DNA from: Gammaproteobacteria bacterium
GTDB lineage: Bacteria > Pseudomonadota > Gammaproteobacteria > Pseudomonadales > Azotimanducaceae
Reading direction: 5' to 3'
DNA length: 36,123 bases
NCBI GenBank assembly: GCA_026706665.1
Contig: JAPOYI010000185.1
Location: 1 to 36,123, forward strand
The notes under the pieces are model-generated. The model was not told where the DNA came from and searched no databases. It saw only the letters and a program-made list of their open reading frames with translations. Positions 1 through 6,905 of this stretch are shown here, piece by piece (the first letter of the stretch is position 1; each line of letters starts with the position of its first letter). Position numbers and translations under genes: made by a program.

Positions 1-967
1 GGGCGTCTATCTGTGCGAGTAGCCGGGCGATCTGGTCGTCGGCGTGGTCGAGGAATCCGGCGTAGACCTCCATCAGCCGGGCGGCGAGGCGCTTCTCGTC
101 GTCGTCGAGGTCGTCCCAGATTTGCACGCCTGGATTGCGGGGGGCTAGGCGCTGGTTGTCGGGCAATAGGCCGAAGGCTTTTTGGCGCGCGAGGATTCGG
201 TCGCGGGCTTTGTCCCAGCCCCCATCGAACTTGCCCTTGTATTTGTTGATGTAAGGGGCGGGCGCATGGTGGGGCGAGTGTCCGGCGGCGAACGCGACGT
301 AGAGGAAGAAAGGCCGATCAGGATCGGCGGACACCAACTGCCGCAGCCACTTGCAGGAATGATCCACGATGTCTTCCGACAGGTGATAGCCCTCGCGCTG
401 GGCTTGCTCGTCCCGCTCGTTGCCCGTGATCAGTTCCGGGTTCCACTGGTTCGTCTCGCCCGGCATGAAGCCGTGGAATCGGTCGAAGCCCCGCTGCAGG
501 GGCCAGTGGTCGTAGGGGCCTGCGGGACTGGTCTCGTGGATGGACCCCAGGTGCCACTTGCCCGCGGCGAGGGTCTGGTATCCGTGCGGATGCAGCATCT
601 CGGCCAGGTTCGCCGCCTCGCGGGAGACGAACCCACGGGTGTTGGGGAAGCCGTTGACCATCTCCGCCACCCGGCCCATGCCTACGCTGTGATGGTTGCG
701 GCCGGTGAGGAGGCAGGTGCGGGTTGGCGAGCAGAGCGGGGTGACGTGGAAGTTGGCGTAGCGGAGGCCGTCGGCTGCGAGGCTGTCGAGGGAGGGGGTC
801 TCGATGTCGGAGCCGTAGCAGCCGAATTCGGCGTAACCGACGTCGTCCAGGACGATTAGGAGGATATTGGGGCGTTGGGTTAGGTAGGAGGGTTCCTGTG
901 TCCAGGCGATGGTTGATTGGGCGGTGGTGCGGTTGATAGTGCCGGTGAAGTTGCGGTTGTGTTCCAT
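1..967 (-). CDS. Sulfatase (arylsulfatase-type), C-terminus cut by window edge
   Basis: Formylglycine-dependent sulfatase that would hydrolyse sulfate esters on a sugar or small molecule. About 322 residues are visible; the rest lies before base 1. Seen: an N-terminal metal-binding stretch PNILLIVLDDVGY (D41, D42), the signature CSPTRTCLLTG with C79 as the residue to be oxidised to formylglycine, and the second signature GYQTLAAGKWHLG at residues 129-141. These are the two textbook sulfatase motifs, in the right order and spacing. The ATG at 967 is the first in frame. No signal peptide is apparent, so cytoplasmic location is possible, although the start has no strong Shine-Dalgarno. It follows the Fic gene on the same strand after a 125-base gap. 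The gap shows no clear terminator or promoter, so co-transcription is uncertain. GC content is back to the window norm here. Substrate cannot be assigned. Confidence 0.93.
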   Translation of the reverse strand, partial: MEHNRNFTGTINRTTAQSTIAWTQEPSYLTQRPNILLIVLDDVGYAEFGCYGSDIETPSLDSLAADGLRYANFHVTPLCSPTRTCLLTGRNHHSVGMGRVAEMVNGFPNTRGFVSREAANLAEMLHPHGYQTLAAGKWHLGSIHETSPAGPYDHWPLQRGFDRFHGFMPGETNQWNPELITGNERDEQAQREGYHLSEDIVDHSCKWLRQLVSADPDRPFFLYVAFAAGHSPHHAPAPYINKYKGKFDGGWDKARDRILARQKAFGLLPDNQRLAPRNPGVQIWDDLDDDEKRLAARLMEVYAGFLDHADDQIARLLAQIDA

Positions 968-1092
968 GATGGTTCGTTAGTCGCCGATGGAGGGATGCTG
1001 GATCAAGCCCGGTAGAGGTGCGTTCGTTGTCCTTAACGAGGCCATTTCTGGGCTTCGGAGTGCTGGCCCATGAAGAACGTGCGTGGCTAGGA

Positions 1093-2424
1093 CTAGGCGG
1101 TGCGGGAGTCGAGGACGTCTTTGACGAGCATTCCAAACCAGTTCTCAACCCGCGCACCTTCATCACTTACGCAGCTGGCTTCCTTTGTGGACTGGTCACG
1201 CAAAACGATGCCAAGGTTGCTGCCGTCGTGCGTTACCTCCATCAGGCGTGACCATTGCTGCTGGGCCACTTGCACATGACGGGATGCTTCTGGAACAAAT
1301 CTGGAAACATGCAACGAGCAAGTTCTCCGTAGCCCTGGATTTAGTTGTCCCGCGAGCCGAGAACTCGGGCCAAAGTAGAATACGAGCTCTTCGTAGTCAC
1401 TCGGAAAGTCCAATACGACTTTTAGGCACCAAGTCCGAGCAAACCGTTGTCGCGTCCGGATCGCCCGATATGTATCTAGATCAATGAGAGGGTAGTCCTT
1501 TGCATGGACATCTCCTTGCCACTCTGCTCGGAATACTCTCGAGAGTTGACTGGAAAGATCCTCAACCTCGGAAACGACAGCCGACATCGAGTTAAACCAG
1601 TTATCGTATTGCTCCTCGAACTTGAGAAGGGTCGACTTTCCGCTACCTTTCAGTTCCGCAATGAGCTTGGTAAATTCAGAGTCGCCTTGGCGATCTTCCA
1701 CGACAGCGGATTCATCAACGACCTCTTCTGGATCTGCTTCCTTCTCTTCTAGCTGTTCAACCGAACTCTCCAAGACGTCGCAGAATAGATTAATTAGATC
1801 AGTGAGATTTCCCCATAGCCCGGGCTCCTTACTATTGCACTCCTCAAGGGCGTCATAGTAGCGATCCCGGTTCTCCCAAGGCAATAAGAACCCTGGTAAG
1901 TGCTCTCGCCACATAAAGTAGTTGGCCAGTAGACGCGCCACTCTGCCATTACCATCGGAGAACGGATGAATCGAAACGAATCTAGCATGGGCCTCAACGG
2001 CCTGAATTATCGGCGACAGCAGCTTGAATTCTCCTGAATTGAGTCGTTCAAGCATGTCCTGGCGTAGCTGCTCGACCTGCACGAAGTCAGGCGGGACGAA
2101 AGAGGTCTGAGAAATTGCTAGCTTTTCCTTCCTGAAACTGCCCGGAGATGCTCGTTCGTCACCTCTCATCGTCAGCTCGTGTACCTGTCTGAGCGTCACC
2201 GCATTGAAGGGCTGAGCATCTTGAGAGAGCTCCTCAACGAAATTAAAGGCATCCCGAAGATTAACCGCTGCCATCGTATCGTTGATAACCATTGGCGCAT
2301 TCATGATCTGCCCCTGTTCATCAATAATGCCCAATTTGCCTATCGTGCTGGCAATGCTATCCGGAGGCTCTCGCAACGTTTCGCGTGCGCCGTTGAGGAC
2401 TATTTGCGTGTCACCGCGATCCAA
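1093..2424 (-). CDS. Fic-domain AMP-transferase (TTG start; N-terminal motif lies upstream of it)
   Basis: Fic protein, a family that transfers AMP (or another nucleotide) from a nucleotide to a protein hydroxyl. The catalytic motif HPFSDGNGRVAR is intact (H153 to R164 counted from the TTG). The TTG at 2424 has AAGGGAG five bases ahead and is the first standard start in frame. But the reading frame stays open and protein-like upstream to the TGA at 2503-2505. It encodes YIYHSNRIEGSL, whose SNRIEG (2431-2448) matches the S/T-x-x-x-E-G/N inhibitory-helix motif of Fic proteins. So the TTG-initiated product would lack its own auto-inhibitory motif. Residues about 235-443 form a C-terminal region with an acidic linker that I do not recognise. 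The gene lies directly behind an Hsp70-like gene in the same frame. Base composition is AT-richer than the neighbours, suggesting transfer. The Fic call is secure; target and true start are not. Confidence 0.88.
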   Translation of the reverse strand: MDRGDTQIVLNGARETLREPPDSIASTIGKLGIIDEQGQIMNAPMVINDTMAAVNLRDAFNFVEELSQDAQPFNAVTLRQVHELTMRGDERASPGSFRKEKLAISQTSFVPPDFVQVEQLRQDMLERLNSGEFKLLSPIIQAVEAHARFVSIHPFSDGNGRVARLLANYFMWREHLPGFLLPWENRDRYYDALEECNSKEPGLWGNLTDLINLFCDVLESSVEQLEEKEADPEEVVDESAVVEDRQGDSEFTKLIAELKGSGKSTLLKFEEQYDNWFNSMSAVVSEVEDLSSQLSRVFRAEWQGDVHAKDYPLIDLDTYRAIRTRQRFARTWCLKVVLDFPSDYEELVFYFGPSSRLAGQLNPGLRRTCSLHVSRFVPEASRHVQVAQQQWSRLMEVTHDGSNLGIVLRDQSTKEASCVSDEGARVENWFGMLVKDVLDSRTA

Positions 2425-2502
2425 AAGACTCCCTTCAATTCGATTTGAATGGTAGATATAGTCAATTATCTCTTGCTCGTTGAGTTCGGTGATTGCCTTC
2501 TC

Positions 2503-4221
2503 TCACTGGACGGTCGATCCGAGAATAGTTTCGATTCGCCCGACAAGGTCACCAGCCCTCCGTTCCGCTCTCGGGTCCCAACTGTAGCTGCTTGGAAGGG
2601 GCTGAAGAAGGTCAGGATCTTTTACGTTAACGTATGCAACTTGTGAATTGTCTATGCCAAAGTCGACCGCAAAGAAGGTGTCTCCTTCAAGTCCGGATAG
2701 ATCGTGTAGATCGATTGGTTCCAGTTCGTAGCTGAGATTATCGTTAGTATCGACGGTCAACCTTGCAAACCCATCCTCTTGAAGGGTTAGCGCAAGTATT
2801 AATTGCCGGCCTGGGCGTTGATCTCTAGATCGAGCTATCCGTTGCCAACTGTTGAGAAGAACCTCCACATCCTCAGCGCCTGAGAGTTTGGAGAAACGGT
2901 AGAACAACTCCCTTGTACCCTGTTTAAGATTAAACCTCCAAGTTCTTGGCCTGTTCAGCATCAGACCTATTTCCTTAGGGGCCTTTAGGAGAATCCCATT
3001 GGCCAGATCTCCTTGGGACTTATAGTTGCTCCTGATTCTAAGAGGTCGATACAGATTATCGCCGTTGTGGCCACACTCGAATTTAAGATCTTCTTGGAGA
3101 TAGGCGCTTACGCGACTTGGCATCATTTCGTGATGGCGCGAGTTGGCTGCGGCCTCGATGGCTAATCCTTGTGCAACCGCGCACCTATAGTCTGCCGAAA
3201 CAATGAACCTTGCCTCGGAAAATCTCGACAACGGACGCAGCTTGTTTTTTACAAGGCGCTGAACGAGGCCCATCTGGCAAGTGCCTCCTGCGAGCACGAC
3301 AATGTGAACGTTTTCAGCGACAATTCCTTTTTCCTCTACATCTTCTAGGCTCTCGTCAAGCGTTGCATCAACAGCTGGCCATACCTTGTCTACGAAGACC
3401 CTCTTGATGAGGGCCGCCGTGAGTTCTACTTGTTGCCCATTCCAATCAAATGTCGTGCTATTGCCGAGGTTGGCATCGTCCCAATTGACTTGCGTGGACG
3501 ACAATTTCTCCTTTGCGACTTTGATCTCTCGCTCTAGTTGACTACTTGGTCCTCCTAGAGCCAGCTCCTCAGCGATACCTGCGTCAAGCGTTGTCCCGCG
3601 AACTTCCGTCGACTTGACGCCGTGTGGGACGTGATTGACTCCCCCACGAGCGAGTCGACCGTGTTGCGTTGTTTGGATTAGACATACGTTGGTTGTTCCG
3701 CCCCCAATGTCGACGATCAATACGTTTTGTCGGCTTCCAACATCCCGAATCTCGCCCAAGTTCATATGGTATTGAAAGACAGCGAACGGCTCGGGCCAAA
3801 ACCGTGGCTTTGGGTAGCCGAGTTGTTCGAAGACGCGTTCAATCTTGCGTTTGTAGTTCTGCTGCCAGCGAACTTGGTCTTCGGAGGCCGTAGGGGGAAT
3901 CCCCAGGATCGTTTGAGGCTTTTCGATAATCTCGGGCTCATTTCCGAGTGTCTGCTCCAGCATTGCCTTGAAGTAACTCAAAGCCACTTCGTCCAGCGTC
4001 GTTTCGTGCAGCAACTTCGCTAGATCGGAGTTGGTTGCCACCTCAGTTTGCAACTCCGCATTCGATTTCCCCAGCAACATCTTCCAATTGCGCAGCTTGA
4101 GGAACGATGCTTCGACAGCCTGGTCCGCCTCTTCGCCTATCAGGACATCGCCACCATCAATCGGAACGGCGACCACAGTCGCTATGCCATCTGGGCACGC
4201 TGGAAGGGAGTCAACCTTCAT
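2503..4221 (-). CDS. Hsp70/actin-fold ATPase-like protein with C-terminal phosphate-1 motif
   Basis: Hsp70-family protein of 572 residues. The protein begins inside the usual nucleotide-binding domain: residues 10-50 (ATVVAVPIDGGDVLIGEEA, then RNWKMLLG) match the Hsp70 stretch that normally follows the first 20-25 residues. Then come KPRFWPEPFAVF (connect-1-like), VLIVDIGGGTTNVCLI (phosphate-2), KVAKEKLSS, and VVLAGGTCQMGLVQRLV (adenosine motif). A beta-rich region ending LTVDTNDNLSYELEPI resembles an Hsp70 substrate-binding domain. The expected N-terminal phosphate-1 motif is absent. Instead FFAVDFGIDNSQVAYV lies at residues 516-531, followed by a Fic-N-terminus-like tail. An in-frame TAA eight codons upstream of the ATG shows that no N-terminal extension is hidden. 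Its ATG overlaps the stop of an upstream ORF remnant (ATGA). The gene is AT-richer than its surroundings. Family membership is clear; the permuted order is my reading and needs structural checking. Confidence 0.85.
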   Translation of the reverse strand: MKVDSLPACPDGIATVVAVPIDGGDVLIGEEADQAVEASFLKLRNWKMLLGKSNAELQTEVATNSDLAKLLHETTLDEVALSYFKAMLEQTLGNEPEIIEKPQTILGIPPTASEDQVRWQQNYKRKIERVFEQLGYPKPRFWPEPFAVFQYHMNLGEIRDVGSRQNVLIVDIGGGTTNVCLIQTTQHGRLARGGVNHVPHGVKSTEVRGTTLDAGIAEELALGGPSSQLEREIKVAKEKLSSTQVNWDDANLGNSTTFDWNGQQVELTAALIKRVFVDKVWPAVDATLDESLEDVEEKGIVAENVHIVVLAGGTCQMGLVQRLVKNKLRPLSRFSEARFIVSADYRCAVAQGLAIEAAANSRHHEMMPSRVSAYLQEDLKFECGHNGDNLYRPLRIRSNYKSQGDLANGILLKAPKEIGLMLNRPRTWRFNLKQGTRELFYRFSKLSGAEDVEVLLNSWQRIARSRDQRPGRQLILALTLQEDGFARLTVDTNDNLSYELEPIDLHDLSGLEGDTFFAVDFGIDNSQVAYVNVKDPDLLQPLPSSYSWDPRAERRAGDLVGRIETILGSTVQ

Positions 4222-4382
4222 TCGAGCTGGGGGTCTGATCGCTTAGGCTCCTCGTCAATGCTCTCAATGATCGTAGCATCACCCACCGGATGCGGCGAGC
4301 GGGTCCCGTGCCCGACGAGTGAGTTCAAGACATCGGCAGACGGCCTGTTACTCTGATCTGTAGAAAAGCGCGCGCTGATCGT
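4218..4382 (-). pseudogene. C-terminal remnant of the gene formerly upstream of the Hsp70-like gene
   Basis: An open frame of about 54 codons ends in TGA at 4220-4218, overlapping the ATG of the Hsp70-like gene as ATGA, the usual sign of coupled translation. It reads ...FSTDQSNRPSADVLNSLVGH... and ends KRSDPQLE. Upstream the frame runs straight into the terminal repeat of an IS3-type element, so the original start and most of the gene are gone. I do not recognise the fragment. It could also be a chance frame, but its coupling to the next gene and its abrupt end at the IS boundary argue for a disrupted operon gene. Confidence 0.45.
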
Positions 4383-4383
4383 C

Positions 4384-4415
4384 TGGACCTGCCCCGCTTC
4401 GGTGGACAGTTTAAC
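4384..4415. repeat. Terminal repeat of IS3-type element (outer end)
   Basis: The stretch starts TGGACCTGCCCC and ends GGTGGACAGTTTAA. This is the composition I associate with IS3-family ends, and it lies about 140 bases beyond the OrfB stop codon. The matching opposite end is missing because the element is truncated near 4950. Assigned from memory of the family, not from an alignment. Confidence 0.5.
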
Positions 4416-4496
4416 ATTTGGGCAAGGGGGCCTTGCGTCCTCCTGGCCCCTGGTCGGGGCGATTCCCCGATTCGGAGCGACGCCGTCGATGCGCGC

Positions 4497-4516
4497 CGCC
4501 CGTTTTTGAACGGGCG
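4497..4516. terminator. Strong hairpin behind the IS3 transposase fragment
   Basis: CGCCCGTT, a four-base loop TTTG, and AACGGGCG form a perfect 8-bp stem, in a GC-rich setting that can extend it. It lies 42 bases after the OrfB stop on the minus strand and could stop transcription leaving the transposase. There is no long U-tract, so a rho-independent role is uncertain. Confidence 0.4.
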
Positions 4517-4557
4517 GGCGGCGCGCCCACGCGACACCGGACCGCGTATCCGCGCGC

Positions 4558-4953
4558 TCACGCCGCCCCCCGCATCCAGTCCCAACCGCCCCGGCGCTCG
4601 AACTCGGCCGGACTCAGATAGTCGATGGACGAGTGGCGGCGCCCGGTGTTGTAGAACCCCTCGATGAAGTCGAAGATCGCAAGCTCCGCATCGCGCCGCG
4701 TCGCGAACGCCGACCGGTCGATCAACTCGCACTCCAGCGTGGCGAAGAAGCTCTCGCACAGCGCGTTGTCGCAGCAGTCCCCCGCCGCGCCCATCGACAG
4801 CCGCACGCCGGCCTCGCGGCAGCGGTTGCCGAACGCGATCGACGTGTACTGCGAGCCCCGGTCGGAGTGGTGGACCACCCCGCGCGCCCCGTGCTGCCCG
4901 AGCGCCATGTCCAGCGCGTCCAGCATCAGCCGGGTCGCCAGTTCGGCGCCCAT
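4558..4953 (-). pseudogene. IS3-family transposase OrfB, C-terminal half
   Basis: Carries the last part of the DDE integrase core: VVHHSDRGSQYTS holds the second acidic residue, and DNALCESFFATLECELI holds the final Glu. It ends with the family's YNTGRRHSSIDYLSPAEFE tail. The N-terminal helix-turn-helix half (OrfA) and the first catalytic Asp are missing, replaced by the IS256 fragment. The ATG at 4953 is only the first in-frame Met inside the domain and not a native start. The fragment is therefore inactive. Family assignment is firm from the motifs. Confidence 0.88.
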
Positions 4954-5110
4954 CCGCCAACCGCTGGCCTTCGAACGTCCCCAGGTACTCCTCGAACTCC
5001 GCCGTCACCGCCGCCTCGATCAGCCGCCGCGCGCCGCCGCGAAGAAGGTCGGTGAGGGGATCGGAAACCTCTGCCGGCGCCGCCAGCGAAACCACATTAT
5101 CTTTGCTCAT
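4950..5110 (-). pseudogene. IS256-family (Mutator-type) transposase, N-terminal fragment
   Basis: Starting at the ATG at 5110 (MSKDNVVSL), about 55 residues run through DPLTDLLRGGARRLIEAA and EFEEYLGTFEGQRLADGR. This is the characteristic beginning of IS256-type transposases, where the next conserved block would be VRNG. Before that block the frame is lost and IS3 OrfB sequence begins in another frame. The leader from 5111 to about 5200 probably also belongs to this element. No catalytic residues remain. Confidence 0.75.
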
Positions 5111-5342
5111 GTGCGGTGTGCTCCTCTTGCTGAAACCTTGAAATCGCAAAACTCGATTTCAGCAGAGACACCCCGCACGACTGAACTCACCCGTACACCA
5201 CTTTCGACCATAGCTCGGAACAAAATACGTTCCAAGGTACCTCGTTGGGAATGGCCCGTGCCCAGCGTGCGGTCGACAAATCGATCAATCCAGCGGTACA
5301 TGGGATACTGACATCAAGTCGTCGTAGTCGGAGAGAGAACAC

Positions 5343-5786
5343 GTGAGTACCCCGTTCTTGGACCAACTGAACCTTGTTGTCGGCGACATGACGCAGTCGA
5401 TCAGGTTCTACCGCGCGATCGGCCTTGAGATCCCTGACGATACGGTCTGGAGCACGGACACGGGAGCCCATCACGTCGTCATGACAATGCCGGACGGGTT
5501 TGAACTGGCACTCGACAGTCACGCCCTGGCCGAGTGCTACAACGCAGGTTGGCGTCCTTTCAAGGGCGAGGGCAACCGATCCGTCATGAGTTTCCGGTAC
5601 GCGGATGCCGAAGAGGTAGACCGGGTCTTCGAACACGTCGTCTCCCTGGGCTATGGCGCTTCGCAGCCGCCGTATTACACGTTCTGGGGTTCGCGCTACG
5701 CCATCGTCGTCGACCCGGACGGCAATCACGTTGGACTGATGAGCCCGCCGGACCGGGCCCATCGCGGGGCACCGCCCAAGATCTGA
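5343..5786 (+). CDS. VOC-superfamily (glyoxalase/bleomycin-resistance-like) protein
   Basis: A 147-residue single-module vicinal-oxygen-chelate protein starting at GTG 5343, with GGAGAG eight bases upstream. Seen: an N-terminal LDQLNLVVGDMTQSIRFYRAIGLEI strand-helix unit, a central FELALDSHA, and YAIVVDPDGNHVGLMSPP, the usual C-terminal strand. The fold is clear, but the metal-ligand pattern is not canonical. The first position is Gln rather than His, and the last, normally Glu (GN.IEL), is His. It may bind a ligand without metal chemistry, or use a different metal set. It is alone on the plus strand between the IS remnants and the convergently transcribed oxidoreductase, with only 12 bases between the two stop codons. 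Substrate unknown. Confidence 0.85.
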   Translation: MSTPFLDQLNLVVGDMTQSIRFYRAIGLEIPDDTVWSTDTGAHHVVMTMPDGFELALDSHALAECYNAGWRPFKGEGNRSVMSFRYADAEEVDRVFEHVVSLGYGASQPPYYTFWGSRYAIVVDPDGNHVGLMSPPDRAHRGAPPKI

Positions 5787-5798
5787 TCCGAATCGGGG

Positions 5799-6812
5799 TT
5801 ACCGCAGTTTCGGCAGCACCTCGCGCGCGAGGCAGTCCCGAACCTCGCGGAGCTCTGTCGGATCGGCACCTCGCGATCCATGCATCATGCAGACCCGGCC
5901 GAGCGGTACCTGATCCAGCATCGCGCCGAGTCGATCAACCACCTGTTGCGGCGTGCCGACCACGCCAAACCGGTCGATGAAGGCATCGTCGACCTTTTGC
6001 AGGTGGACCGCGCGGACGTCGCCGTGCAGTGCCAGTTGGTAGTGCTCGCCCACGTCTTGCACGACGCTGCGCTCGGTGGTCGCGACTTCGTCGAGCGGCG
6101 CGCCGCGCATGCTGGAGAAGTGCGCCATGGTGCCGATGCTGCCGCGCACGACGCGGCGAGCGACAGCGACATCCGAGTGTGCGGCCACGTTCAGGTAAGC
6201 GCCCGTAGCGAGGGTCGCTGGATCGAGGCCGGCCGCTTCCCGCGCCGCGCGGGCACGGTCGATGTTGCGCTGCATGCGCTCGGTGTCCGCACCGACGGCG
6301 ACAGTGATGGAGTCGGCCACGCGGCCAGCGACCTCGGAGACGCGCGGTCCCGTGGCGGCGATGTCGACGGGCGGTTTGGGGATGCCCTCGATCCATTTCA
6401 GGTGTGCCGGGTGATCGTTCTGGACAACGGCTTCGCCGCGCAGATAGCCCTGCACCTTGGCGACGTAGTCCTCCAGCACCGCAACTGACGCCGGTCGAAG
6501 CCCAAGGTGACCGAGCGAGGAGTCCCCGCGACCTATCCCGAGGATCGCGCGGCCGTCGGATTCGATCTGCACGGACAGGATCGCCGCCGCGGTGACCGCG
6601 GCGTTGCGGGTCAGCGGATTGGTGACACCGGTGCCGAGGCCGAGGCGCTCGGTCGAAATCGACGCGATGGCCAGCGATTGGTAGACATCGCCGTTGTGAT
6701 GTTGGCTGTCGGTGAAGAGCATGCCGTCCCAGCCGTCATCCTCGTAGCGCCTGGCGATGCGTCCGGCGCGGCCGGGAGCGGCAAAGTTCGTTACCCAGAA
6801 TTCGGTTTTCAT
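5799..6812 (-). CDS. LLM-class (luciferase-like) flavin/F420-dependent oxidoreductase
   Basis: A 337-residue TIM-barrel monooxygenase/reductase of the bacterial-luciferase superfamily. Seen: the N-terminal EFWVTNFAAPGRAGRIARRYEDDGWDGMLFTDSQ, the ERLGLGTGVTNPLTRNAAVTAAAI strand-helix typical of cofactor-binding barrels, and GRAILGIGRGDSS. The family uses FMNH2 or F420H2 to oxidise or reduce small organic substrates. Choice of cofactor cannot be made from sequence alone. It lies 93 bases behind the serine hydrolase on the same strand and may be the last gene of the train beginning with GH16. Its stop nearly meets that of the convergent VOC gene. Codon use matches the high-GC neighbours. Starts at ATG 6812. 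Confidence 0.88.
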   Translation of the reverse strand: MKTEFWVTNFAAPGRAGRIARRYEDDGWDGMLFTDSQHHNGDVYQSLAIASISTERLGLGTGVTNPLTRNAAVTAAAILSVQIESDGRAILGIGRGDSSLGHLGLRPASVAVLEDYVAKVQGYLRGEAVVQNDHPAHLKWIEGIPKPPVDIAATGPRVSEVAGRVADSITVAVGADTERMQRNIDRARAAREAAGLDPATLATGAYLNVAAHSDVAVARRVVRGSIGTMAHFSSMRGAPLDEVATTERSVVQDVGEHYQLALHGDVRAVHLQKVDDAFIDRFGVVGTPQQVVDRLGAMLDQVPLGRVCMMHGSRGADPTELREVRDCLAREVLPKLR

Positions 6813-6905
6813 GCGTGTTCAACCTGGAGCGTTCCAACGCCATGATAAGGAAAACTACGGAGACGCCGTCGTCGGGAGCGGAGTGTCGACCGGCAGATTG
6901 ACCCG

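Larger units (their letters stand above)
4384..5200 (-). mobile_element. Composite insertion-sequence remnant (IS3 fragment joined to IS256 fragment)
   Basis: Two different transposase fragments abut near 4945-4955. On the 4.4-4.95 kb side is the C-terminal half of an IS3-family OrfB with the outer end of that element. On the 4.95-5.2 kb side is the first 55 or so residues of an IS256/Mutator-type transposase with its leader. Neither is complete, so neither can move alone. The block separates the AT-richer Fic/Hsp70 unit from the GC-rich sugar locus. It probably marks where the foreign unit was joined to the chromosome. The IS256-side end, placed around 5195-5200 near GTACACCACTTTCGACC, is a guess. 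Confidence 0.7.

Noticed and set aside
2503-2505. TGA as a selenocysteine or reassigned codon in the Hsp70-like/Fic frame
   Set aside because: TGA ends many other genes in the window, and I see no SECIS-like hairpin right after it that I could defend. A nonsense change, readthrough or rare start explains it as well.
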